NCBI RefSeq assembly: GCF_018729455.1
Contig: NZ_JAHHZF010000006.1
Location: 320,942 to 384,941, forward strand
DNA length: 64,000 nt
Source of the DNA: Prosthecodimorpha staleyi
GTDB lineage: Bacteria > Pseudomonadota > Alphaproteobacteria > Rhizobiales > Ancalomicrobiaceae
Reading direction: 5' to 3'
Below are positions 38,965 through 46,608 of the stretch, piece after piece (position 1 is the first letter of the stretch; each line of letters starts with the position of its first letter). Below the pieces are notes generated by a model. The model was not told the origin of the DNA. It searched no databases and saw only the letters and a list, made by a program, of their open reading frames with translations. The position numbers and the translations under genes are program-made.

Positions 38965-39711
38965 TCAATCCTCGGAAATCGTCCCCGGATAGCGCCGCGC
39001 CAGGTCGGCACGGATGGAATCGATCCAGACGGCGGGCCGATCGCCGCGCGGCCGCTCGAGCCGTTCCTCGCCGATCACCCGGGTCGGCCGCGGCGCGAGC
39101 AGAATCAGCCGGTCGGCCATCTCCAGCGCCTCGCGGACATTGTGGGTGACCATCAGGACCGTGACGCCGCGCACCGCCGCCGCCGTCGCGATCAGCCGCC
39201 GCAGCCGGGCCGCCGTCATGTCGTCGAGCGAGACCAGCGGCTCGTCGAGCACCAGGAGATCGGGCTCGACGGCGAGCGCGCGGGCGAGCGCCACGCGCCG
39301 CTCCATGCCGAGCGACAGTTCCTGCGGAAAGCGGGTCCGCGCTTCCGTGAGATCGAGTTCGGCGAAAAGCGGGCCGAGATCGGTGCCGCGACGCGCCGGC
39401 GGCAGCATCAGGCGGACATTGTCCTCGACCGTGCGCCAGGGCAGCAGGCGCGGCTCCTGGAACATGACGCCGGTGCGCGCGCCCGCGGCTGGCAGCTTCA
39501 CATGGCCGGTGAAGTCGCCGTCGAGGCCGAGCAGGATGCGCAGGGTGGTCGACTTGCCGCAGCCGGACGGGCCGATCAGGCAGGCGAAATCGCCCGCCGG
39601 CACCGAGAAGTCGAGACCCGCAACGGCCGTGACCGCCCCGCCCTCGGCCGAGCGGAAGCGCTTCTCGTCGATGCGGACCTCAAGCGTGCCGGATGCGCCA
39701 GCGTGAAGCAT
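38965..39711 (-). CDS. ABC importer ATP-binding protein (SsuB/TauB-like)
   Basis: A 248-residue ATPase. Walker A is LIGPSGCGKSTTLRILLG, Q-loop VMFQEPRLLPWRTVEDNV, signature degenerate as QELSLGMERRVALARALA (LSLGM for LSGGQ), Walker B DLLVLDEPLVSLD, and H-loop VTHNVREALEMAD. It belongs with nitrate/sulfonate/taurine-type importers. The ATG at 39711 lies inside the end of the permease gene (32-bp overlap), so the two are coupled. It lies 77 bp upstream of the metallohydrolase start and is likely in the same operon. Confidence 0.93.
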   Translation of the reverse strand: MLHAGASGTLEVRIDEKRFRSAEGGAVTAVAGLDFSVPAGDFACLIGPSGCGKSTTLRILLGLDGDFTGHVKLPAAGARTGVMFQEPRLLPWRTVEDNVRLMLPPARRGTDLGPLFAELDLTEARTRFPQELSLGMERRVALARALAVEPDLLVLDEPLVSLDDMTAARLRRLIATAAAVRGVTVLMVTHNVREALEMADRLILLAPRPTRVIGEERLERPRGDRPAVWIDSIRADLARRYPGTISED

Positions 39712-40465
39712 GCCGTTCCACCGGTTGCACGAGGGCATATTCGATCACCAGCATGACGGCCGCGAAGGCGACCGAATAGCCCAGGATCGCGGTCACGTCG
39801 AAATTCTGGAAATGCAGGTGGATGGCGTAGCCGACGCCGTTCGAGCGGCCGAGCAGTTCGACCAGCAGCACCACCTTCCAGATCAGCGCCAGCCCGGAGC
39901 GCGCCGAGGCCGCCAGATAGGAGCCGAGCTGCGGCAGCACGACATGGCGCAGCCGGTCCAGCGCGGACATCCGGTAGACCTCCGCGACCTCGTCGAGCTT
40001 GGGATCGAGCGCGCGGGTGCCCTCGCGCATGGTCACGGCGACGTTGGGGATCTTGTTGAGCGCCACGGCCCCGATCGCCGCCGCCTCGTTGAGGCCGAAC
40101 CAGACATAGGCCAGCACCGTGATGACCAGGGCCGGGGTGTTGAGGAGCACGATCAGCCAGCTGTCGCCGAACAGGTCGATCAGCTGCGACCGGCCCATGG
40201 CGATGCCGATCGCGGTGCCGATGGCCATTGCAATCACGAAGGCCGCCGCCACCCGGGCGAGCGTGTAGGCGAGATGGCGCAGCAATTCGCCGGCCGCGGT
40301 CTCGGCGACGATGAAGCGGCCGACCTCGAGCGGCGACGGCATGGTCGCCCGGCCGGCGACGAGCGCGATCGCCTCCCCGACCAGCAGGAAGACGACCAGC
40401 GACAGGACCCTCAGGCCGGATCGGCCGAGCGCGCCGCGGCCCCGTCCGGCGCCGTCAGGAGCCAC
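39680..40465 (-). CDS. ABC importer permease (SsuC/TauC-like)
   Basis: A 261-residue six-TM permease. The BPD_transp_1 coupling motif lies in EVYRMSALDRLRHVVLPQLGSYLAASARSGLALIWK (EAA-like loop). Hydrophobic helices include VFLLVGEAIALVAG, AAAFVIAMAIGTAIGIAMG and FAAVMLVIEYALV. Its start overlaps the substrate-binding gene's end by 11 bp and its end overlaps the ATPase start by 32 bp, indicating a single SBP-permease-ATPase operon. Confidence 0.92.
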   Translation of the reverse strand: MAPDGAGRGRGALGRSGLRVLSLVVFLLVGEAIALVAGRATMPSPLEVGRFIVAETAAGELLRHLAYTLARVAAAFVIAMAIGTAIGIAMGRSQLIDLFGDSWLIVLLNTPALVITVLAYVWFGLNEAAAIGAVALNKIPNVAVTMREGTRALDPKLDEVAEVYRMSALDRLRHVVLPQLGSYLAASARSGLALIWKVVLLVELLGRSNGVGYAIHLHFQNFDVTAILGYSVAFAAVMLVIEYALVQPVERHASRWRIRHA

Positions 40466-41465
40466 CTTTCAGCCCCGACCAGTAGATGCCGTCCGGCAGC
40501 GTGCGCGCCGGACCGACCAGCCGCTCGCCGCCGATTTCGGCCAGGACCGCGTAGAGCCGGCGCGCGTCGGCCTGCTCGGCCTCGACCGGCCGCTTCGGGA
40601 TGCCGTCCAGGAAGCGGCGCCGGAGCGCCTGGAACGTGGCCTCGTCGTCGGCGCGCATCTGCGGCCGGATGCGCTGCCACTCGGCGTCCGAGCCGGCGAG
40701 CAGCGCCTTGGCCTTGCGCGAGGCCTCTGCCAGCCCCTTCAGCGCCGCCGGATGCTCGGCCGCAAAACCGGCACGGAACACGTAGCCGAGCATCGAAACG
40801 TTTCCCTCGATGCCGAACTTGCGCGCCGCCTCGTCGAAGGGCATCAGCTCGCGGAAGCCCTTGGCCTCCAGGCGCGCCGCGAAGTTCCAGAACAGCAGCG
40901 CGGCGTCGAGTTCTCCGGTCTCCAGCTTCTGCTGCAGGAGCGGCGGCGCGCCGAAGACCGGCTCGGCGTCGCGCGTCAGGTCGATGCCGGCCGATTGCCG
41001 GGCATAGCCCTGGATCAGGAGCCAGCCCTTGTCGAGCGCCCCCCCGGCGACGCCGATCTTCTTGCCCTTGAGGTCGGCGAGCGTGCGGATCGGCGAGCCG
41101 GCCGCGACCATGATCGAGCCTTCGGTGGCCGAGAACGGGATATAGACGACCGGCCGGTTTTCGGCGGTCAGCCGGGCCGCCCAGAGCACGTCCGACACGA
41201 TCGTGTCGACCTCGCCGGCCTGGAAGGCGATGCGGGCGGCATCATTGGAGGCGAGTTCGACGATCTCGATCTCGACGCCGGCGGCCACGTCCAGCCCGTG
41301 CGTCTTGATGACCGAGGTCTCCCAGCTGACGGTGCCGAATTTCAGCACGCCGACCTTCAGCCGCTCGGCCGCCGCGGCCGTGCCGGCGCCCCAGCCGGTC
41401 GTGATCACGGCCACCGACGCAGCGAGAGCCAGCGCCAGCACCGACCTCCGCGCAAATCCGACCAT
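40455..41465 (-). CDS. ABC importer periplasmic substrate-binding protein (NMT1/SsuA-like)
   Basis: A 336-residue periplasmic binding protein. Signal peptide FARRSVLALALAASVAVIT, then LKVGVLKFGTVSWETSVIKTHGLD, NDAARIAFQAGEVDTIVSDVLWAARL and IRTLADLKGKKIGVAGGALDKGW, the style of nitrate/sulfonate/taurine binding proteins. It is the first gene of the importer operon next to the XoxF cluster. The ligand is unknown; candidates are a methylated amine or sulfonate, or a cofactor for the quinoprotein system. The ATG at 41465 is chosen for the signal peptide. Confidence 0.9.
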   Translation of the reverse strand: MVGFARRSVLALALAASVAVITTGWGAGTAAAAERLKVGVLKFGTVSWETSVIKTHGLDVAAGVEIEIVELASNDAARIAFQAGEVDTIVSDVLWAARLTAENRPVVYIPFSATEGSIMVAAGSPIRTLADLKGKKIGVAGGALDKGWLLIQGYARQSAGIDLTRDAEPVFGAPPLLQQKLETGELDAALLFWNFAARLEAKGFRELMPFDEAARKFGIEGNVSMLGYVFRAGFAAEHPAALKGLAEASRKAKALLAGSDAEWQRIRPQMRADDEATFQALRRRFLDGIPKRPVEAEQADARRLYAVLAEIGGERLVGPARTLPDGIYWSGLKGGS

Positions 41466-41801
41466 GACCGTCTCCTGCAATGCACTGGCCGGATCAAATA
41501 GAAGCCCGGCCGGGAAGACAAGCCGCGGCAAGGTCGCAGGAGGCAAAATCACATAAGAAATCAATAAGGGAATCCGGCAGACCCGCAATGGCCGGAGCCG
41601 CCCGCGCGGGCCTTCGGCCGGCTTCGGAGCGGTCGTGCGGCGCCCGGACCGGACGCGCCCCGCCACCGCTCACGCGCAAGTGATGCCCGATCGTCCCCTC
41701 GGCAACGAATGGGAGGTGAGACACGCTCGACCCGCCGGCCCGATCCCGATCGCGGACCGGCGGCTGAGCGGACCCGACGACCTGCGGAACGGAACCCCAT
41801 C
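41466..41801. other. Divergent promoter region
   Basis: A 336-bp gap between the minus-strand importer operon and the plus-strand membrane-protein gene. An AT-rich patch at 41549-41570 (AAAATCACATAAGAAATCAAT) is the best promoter candidate for the importer. No gene or strong hairpin was seen; frames through it are Arg/Pro-rich. Confidence 0.4.
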
Positions 41802-42482
41802 ATGACCACGATCGAAACCCTGCGGATGGAACTGAGCACGCGCGGCCTCCTGGCCAAGCTCCTGGCCGGCGGCGCCATCGGGCTCTTGGTCTGGGAGCTC
41901 TGGGCCCGCGTCCTGACCAAGGCCGTGCTCGGCTATCCGCTGGAGCCGGCCGGGCTGATCGATGCCATCGCGCAGCACCAGTTCGGACTGCAGGTGCCCT
42001 ACTGGCTGCGCGAGGCGCTGCATTACGGCGTCGGCATCGTCGGCTATCCGCTCGCCTTCTTCGTCATCTCGCGCCTGATGCCGCGCTGGGGCCTGGTGCT
42101 GGACGCCGTCGTGTTCGTGACCTTCACGGGCGCCTGCATCGGCCAGATCGTCGACGGCACCGGCACGCCGCTGATGTTCATCTTCTATACTGCGGTCCTG
42201 GGCCTGCTGGCGTCGCGCGCGATCAACCGGGATCCGGCCATCGCGGATGCGATCTCGTGGGGCAACTTCACCTGGTTCAACGCGCTCGGCCTGTTCGCCC
42301 CGCTCGGCGGCGGCCTGTCCTTCTATCTGCTCGGCGAGGGCGGCGAACTCTCCTACATGAGCTTCGTCGGCCATGTCATCTACGGCGCCGTCGCCGCCTG
42401 GCTGTTCATACGCTGGACGGCCCCGGCTGCGCAGGCCGCGCACGGACGCACCGGGGCCGGCGCGATGCTTCAGGCCGGCTGA
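41802..42482 (+). CDS. Hypothetical multi-pass membrane protein
   Basis: A 226-residue protein with about six hydrophobic segments, for example LLAKLLAGGAIGLLVWELWA, ALHYGVGIVGYPLAFFVISRL, LDAVVFVTFTGACIGQIVDG and FVGHVIYGAVAAWLFIRW. A conserved-looking GNFTWFNALGLFAPLGGG lies near residue 150. No family is assigned. The ATG at 41802 is preferred to the longer upstream reading because the upstream part is Arg-rich and not membrane-like. It is monocistronic. Confidence 0.75.
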   Translation: MTTIETLRMELSTRGLLAKLLAGGAIGLLVWELWARVLTKAVLGYPLEPAGLIDAIAQHQFGLQVPYWLREALHYGVGIVGYPLAFFVISRLMPRWGLVLDAVVFVTFTGACIGQIVDGTGTPLMFIFYTAVLGLLASRAINRDPAIADAISWGNFTWFNALGLFAPLGGGLSFYLLGEGGELSYMSFVGHVIYGAVAAWLFIRWTAPAAQAAHGRTGAGAMLQAG

Positions 42483-42592
42483 GACGTTCGTCCGGCAGGC
42501 GCTTTTCGGTTCCCGTCCGCTCACCCGATGGCCTAAACTCGGCGCCGGCCTCCCGAACCGGGGGAGCCGGCGGGCAAATCGGGGGATGCGCC

Positions 42593-43615
42593 ATGGCACC
42601 GGTCAACATGTTCGGCTTCCTGCCCGACGGCGTAGGCGTCGCCAATCTCTGGATCTCGGGCGGCGGCCTGTCGATCGGCATCATCGGCTACGGCGCCTCG
42701 ATCCGGGAGCTGACCTTCGATCCCGGCGACGGCCCACGCCAGACCGTGCTCGGGCTGCAGACGATCGACGACTATCTCGCCCATGCCTCGCATATGGGTG
42801 CGATCGCGGGGCGCTACGCCAACCGCATCGCCGGGGGCCGCTTCACCCTGGACGGGCGCGAGATCGAGCTCAACCGCAAGCCGGGCGAGACGCATCACCT
42901 GCATGGCGGCGTGCGCGGCTTCGGCAAGCGCGCCTGGAAGGTGGTCGAGCGCGGCACCAAGGCCTGCGCGCTCGAACTCGTCTCGCCGGACGGCGACGAG
43001 GGCTATCCGGGCCAGGTCACGGCGCGCTGCCGCTATGCGATCGCCGGCGACGGCATCCTGCGCATCGAGTTAACTGCCGTCACCGATGCGCCGACCGTCG
43101 TCAACTTGGCGCCGCACAGCTATTTCAACCTCGACGGCGGGCCGGACGTGCTCGACCATGTCCTGGAGATCGCCGCCGAGGCCTATACGCCGGTCGATGC
43201 CGACCTGATCCCGACCGGTGAAATCCTTCCCGTCGCCGGTACGGACTTCGACTTCCGCCGCTCGCGCCCGATCCGGCTGGAGCGCGACGGCGCGCGCGTC
43301 GCCTACGACCACAATTTCGTGGTCGCCCGCGACCGCGCCGCCGAGCCGCGCTTCATGGCCCGCGCCACCGGCCCGAAAACCGGCACGACGCTGGAGGTCT
43401 GGTCGACCGAGCCCGGCCTGCAATTCTACGACGCCGCCAAGATGAACATCCCCGTCCCGGGCACGGGCGGCCGGATGTTCGGCCCGGCGGCCGGCTTCTG
43501 CCTGGAGCCGCAACTGTTCCCCGACACGCCGAACCGGCCGGATTTCGGTTCCGCCGAACTCCGGCCCGGCGAGACCTACCGGCAGGTGACCGAATACCGC
43601 TTCTCGGCGCGGTGA
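42593..43615 (+). CDS. Aldose 1-epimerase
   Basis: A 340-residue GalM-like mutarotase interconverting alpha and beta anomers of hexoses. Catalytic features are visible: GRYANRIAGGRFTLDG, HHLHGGVRGFGKRAW with the first His, NLAPHSYFNLDG with the second His, and the C-terminal Glu in FCLEPQLFPDTPNRPDF. WSTEPGLQFYDAAKM is also standard. The ATG at 42593 lies behind GGGGGATGCGCC. The stop overlaps the sugar-kinase gene start, so both are one transcript. Confidence 0.93.
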   Translation: MAPVNMFGFLPDGVGVANLWISGGGLSIGIIGYGASIRELTFDPGDGPRQTVLGLQTIDDYLAHASHMGAIAGRYANRIAGGRFTLDGREIELNRKPGETHHLHGGVRGFGKRAWKVVERGTKACALELVSPDGDEGYPGQVTARCRYAIAGDGILRIELTAVTDAPTVVNLAPHSYFNLDGGPDVLDHVLEIAAEAYTPVDADLIPTGEILPVAGTDFDFRRSRPIRLERDGARVAYDHNFVVARDRAAEPRFMARATGPKTGTTLEVWSTEPGLQFYDAAKMNIPVPGTGGRMFGPAAGFCLEPQLFPDTPNRPDFGSAELRPGETYRQVTEYRFSAR

Positions 43616-44523
43616 CCGGCATGGCGGGGGTGCTCTGCGTCGGCATCGCGGCCTACGACATGGTGTTCGGCATCGAGGCGATCCCGGACCGGGCCGGCAA
43701 GGTCCGGGCGACGCGTTTCGCGGAGGGCGGCGGCGGCTGCGCCGGCAATGCGGCGGCGGCGATCGCCCGGCTCGGCGGCCGCGCCGTCTATGCCGGCCGC
43801 TTCGGCGCCGACGTCATCGCCGAACGCATCCTCGCCGATCTCGTCCGCGAGGGCGTCGAGCCGCGCCATGTGGCCAAGGTCGCCGGGGGCAAGTCCTCGA
43901 TTTCGGCCATCATGGTCGATGCCGGCGGCGAGCGGCTGATCGTCAATTTCCGCGATCCGGACCTGCCGGAATGCCTGGATATCCTGCCGACCGCGCTGGC
44001 GCCGGATATCGACGCCGTGCTGGCCGATACGCGCTGGATCGGTGCCGCCGCCCCCGCCCTGCGGCTCGCGGCGGACGCCGGCCGGCCCGGCATTCTCGAT
44101 GCCGAGCCGCCGCTCGGCGCGCTGGACGCGGCGCTTCAGGCAGCCTCCCATGTCGTTTTCTCGGCGATCGGCCTTGCCGACCTGACCGGCACCGCCGATC
44201 CCGTCGCCGGGCTGTCGATCGCGCGCAGCCGCCTCCCCGGCTGGCTCGCGGTGACCGACGGCGCGGCCGGGACCTTCGTGGCCGGTCCGGACGGGCCGCT
44301 GCGCGTGCCGAGCCTGCCGGTCGACGCCGTCGACACGCTCGGGGCCGGCGATGTCTGGCACGGCGCCTTCGCGCTGCGGCTGGCCGAAGGGGCCGGCGAG
44401 ATCGAGGCCGTGCGCTTCGCCAACGTCGCGGCGGCGCTGAAATGCCGGGTCTTCGGCGGCAAGGCCGGCGCCCCGGACCGGGCCGCGGTCGAGGCCGCGC
44501 TCGGCGACCTCCCGGATCCCTGA
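43612..44523 (+). CDS. PfkB family sugar kinase
   Basis: A 303-residue ribokinase-type kinase. It has GGGGCAGNAAAAIARLGGRAVYAGRFG near the N-terminus (sugar-binding region) and the C-terminal PfkB signature VDTLGAGDVWHGAFALRLAEG with the catalytic Asp. Coupling with aldose 1-epimerase suggests a sugar-phosphorylation step; the sugar is not evident. The start is either GTG 43612 (4-bp overlap with the epimerase stop) or ATG 43621. Confidence 0.88.
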   Translation: MTGMAGVLCVGIAAYDMVFGIEAIPDRAGKVRATRFAEGGGGCAGNAAAAIARLGGRAVYAGRFGADVIAERILADLVREGVEPRHVAKVAGGKSSISAIMVDAGGERLIVNFRDPDLPECLDILPTALAPDIDAVLADTRWIGAAAPALRLAADAGRPGILDAEPPLGALDAALQAASHVVFSAIGLADLTGTADPVAGLSIARSRLPGWLAVTDGAAGTFVAGPDGPLRVPSLPVDAVDTLGAGDVWHGAFALRLAEGAGEIEAVRFANVAAALKCRVFGGKAGAPDRAAVEAALGDLPDP

Positions 44524-44554
44524 TCGGCTTCCCGAGGACCGGAGCCTTGCCACC

Positions 44555-45136
44555 TCAGCGCGGCAGGATGCCGTCGGCGATCGCCTGCGGATCGAAGGTC
44601 CGCGGCCTGTGCCGGATCAGGGTGTAGAGCCACGGGATCCCGGCGATCACCAAGAGCGCCGTCGCGTAGAACAGGAAATTGGGCACCTTTCCGGTGACCG
44701 AGGCCAGCCAGGCGAGCGGCACGCCGATCAGCGGGATCGGCGCGGCCAGCATCAGGGTGTAGAGCCAGGCCGGCTTGCCGGCGACGAAGCGGCAGGCCGG
44801 ATTGGCGGCCGCGATGCGCCGGGCGAGCGCGCGGACGAAGCCGGCATAGGCCGCCGTCTGCGGGGCGATGCGGATCACATCGAGACAGGTCACCGAGGCG
44901 ATCGTGAAGCGCTCGCCGGTCTTGACCGTGATCGTGCAGCGCTGGCGGTTCCATTCCGTGCGCTTCGGGTCGTAGACCAGCCGCATCGTGACGATGTCGG
45001 CATAGTCGAGATGGACCGGCTGCTTCATGCCGGCATCGATGCGGAGCCGCCCGGCCTGCAGGCGCCAGGTGACCGGCCGCTCGAACAGGGCATTGCGGAC
45101 CGAATAGGCGTCGGGCACGTCGTGGTCTGGGGTCAT
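44555..45136 (-). CDS. Hypothetical membrane protein
   Basis: A 193-residue protein. Residues 1-110 look like a soluble beta-rich domain (WRLQAGRLRIDAG, LDYADIVTMRLVYDPKRTEWNRQRCTITVKTG), followed by two TM helices (LYTLMLAAPIPLIGVPLAWLA and FLFYATALLVIAGIPWLYTLI). The organisation resembles PH-like/YdbT-style membrane proteins, but no family is asserted. It is convergent with the kinase gene. Confidence 0.65.
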   Translation of the reverse strand: MTPDHDVPDAYSVRNALFERPVTWRLQAGRLRIDAGMKQPVHLDYADIVTMRLVYDPKRTEWNRQRCTITVKTGERFTIASVTCLDVIRIAPQTAAYAGFVRALARRIAAANPACRFVAGKPAWLYTLMLAAPIPLIGVPLAWLASVTGKVPNFLFYATALLVIAGIPWLYTLIRHRPRTFDPQAIADGILPR

Positions 45137-45248
45137 GGGCCTCGCCGCCGGTTCAGGGTTGAGTGGGCTTCGAAGATGGGAAGAACGCCCTCGGAGATCA
45201 TCGGTCGTCCCGGCACTGGCGGCGCCGGTCGGACATTCCCCCCTCCCC

Positions 45249-45737
45249 TCAGGGCAGGAACAGGGACTGGTAGGTTTCCCTGGCGAAGGCGATGGTCAGC
45301 CGGAGGCGGCAGCGCGGAACCAGGCGCGGGCTCTCCTCCGCCACGCCGTAGCGCTCGTAGAAGCGGCACGCGGCGGCGCGGTGCGCGCGGAAGCCGGCAG
45401 TCAGACCGCGCAGGGCGGCCGCACTGCCCTTCTGGTCGGCGAGCGCGACGGCCAGCCGGTCGAGCACCTTGTCCCACAGCGCGACCCGCCGGGCGACGCA
45501 TTCCAGGAAGGCCTTGCCGTCGAGCGCATCGCAGACGGTCTCGTCGCGGTCGAGAGCCCGGCACGCCTCCGGAACGGTCGCGCCCTTGCCGGCCTCATAG
45601 TTGCCGCCCTCCCCGGTCAGGCAGCGGGCGATGCGCGCGGCTTCGTCGGTGCCCGCCTCCGCCGAGGCGGCCGGCGGCATCGGCGCGCCGGCGACCAGAC
45701 CCGCGAGAAGCGCCAGGGCGGCAAGCGTCTTGTTCAT
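45249..45737 (-). CDS. Secreted Cys-rich protein, copy B (possibly LprI-like)
   Basis: A 162-residue protein with signal peptide (LAALALLAGLVAGAPMPPAASA). The mature part has six Cys: ARCLTGEGG, PEACRALDR, TVCDALDGK, LECVARRV, AACRFYERYG and PRCRLRLTI. The last part LWDKVLDRLAVALADQ ... FRAHRAAACRFYERYG ... CRLRLTI resembles the lysozyme-inhibitor LprI-type helical domain, though that assignment is weak. It is clearly a paralogue of the next gene upstream (45817), sharing the ALWDKVLDRL, RAHRAAACR and PRCRLRLTI-YA-TY blocks. Probably periplasmic. Confidence 0.72.
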   Translation of the reverse strand: MNKTLAALALLAGLVAGAPMPPAASAEAGTDEAARIARCLTGEGGNYEAGKGATVPEACRALDRDETVCDALDGKAFLECVARRVALWDKVLDRLAVALADQKGSAAALRGLTAGFRAHRAAACRFYERYGVAEESPRLVPRCRLRLTIAFARETYQSLFLP

Positions 45738-45816
45738 GGAACGTGCGGTCCCCTCGAAAGCCTGCCTCCTCTACGCCATCGCGACGCGCCGCGCGAGAGG
45801 CGGGCTCGACACGCCA

Positions 45817-46323
45817 TCACGGGGAATAGAGCTGCAGATAGGTGTCCTTGGCATAGTCGATGGTCAGGCGCAGACGGCAGCGCGGCTGATAGTGCGGATT
45901 GTCGGTGTTGATGCCGAAGCGGCCGTAGAGGCGGCAGGCCGCCGCGCGATGACTGCGGAAGCCGGCGAGCGCGCGGGCGACGGCCTCCGGGGCGCCCTTG
46001 CGGTCGGCCATGACCGGCTTCAGCCGGTCCAGCACCTTGTCCCAGAGCGCGATCTCGCGGGCGAAGCATTGCTGCTGCGCGGCGCCGTCGAGTGCGTCGC
46101 AGGCGCCGGCGTCGAGATCGATGCCGCGGCAGGGATCGGGCGGCATCTTGCCGGGGGCGGCCGGCAGGTCGCCGCCCTCGTGGGTGATGCAGGCGGCGCG
46201 GCGCTCGACCTCGGCCTCCGCGGCCCCGGTCGCGGCGGCCGCTTGGACGAGGACGACGCCCGCGACGACGAGCAGGCCCGCCACGCGGGTGGGCCGGAGC
46301 GAGGCGGGAACGGGCATGAGCAT
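45817..46323 (-). CDS. Secreted Cys-rich protein, copy A (paralogue of 45249)
   Basis: A 168-residue secreted protein. A hydrophobic N-terminus (VAGLLVVAGVVLVQAAAATGAA) is followed by the same Cys pattern as its neighbour: AACITHEGG, DPCRGIDLD, GACDALDGA, QQCFAREIALWDKVLDRLKP, AACRLYGRFG and PRCRLRLTIDYAKDTYLQLY. Start choice is open: ATGs at 46356, 46323 and 46317 are in frame; 46323 gives the more usual signal-peptide length. The intact copy B lies 79 bp downstream on the same strand, so this is a tandem duplication. Confidence 0.7.
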   Translation of the reverse strand: MLMPVPASLRPTRVAGLLVVAGVVLVQAAAATGAAEAEVERRAACITHEGGDLPAAPGKMPPDPCRGIDLDAGACDALDGAAQQQCFAREIALWDKVLDRLKPVMADRKGAPEAVARALAGFRSHRAAACRLYGRFGINTDNPHYQPRCRLRLTIDYAKDTYLQLYSP

Positions 46324-46502
46324 CGGCGGGCGGCTCCGGCAGGCAGGCAACGGCATTCGGGCTCCGGTCTACGCCATGACGCGCCGACAGGCGAGAGGAC
46401 GGCATCGGCATGCCGCCGCATGACGAAAAACGTCATGAAATTCTGGCGCGGTCCGGCGATGGTGGCCCGGCTTGCGTGCCCGTGCGGCGGCGGGCCGGCC
46501 GG

Positions 46503-46567
46503 GCGGGATTGCGCGCCGTGCCGGTCTCCCGCGCGATCGCGCTCGATTGCGCGGGACTGCGCGCCGT
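46503..46567. repeat. Direct repeats upstream of the succinate-semialdehyde dehydrogenase
   Basis: GCGGGATTGCGCGCCGT (46503-46519) recurs at 46551-46567 with one mismatch, 48 bp apart, ending about 40 bp before the gene's ATG. The spacing is near 4.5 helical turns. It may be a pair of regulator sites or a chance product of GC-rich sequence. Confidence 0.4.
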
Positions 46568-46608
46568 CCTATGTCCAACCGAAGCGATCGCCATCGAGGA
46601 GCCGTGCC

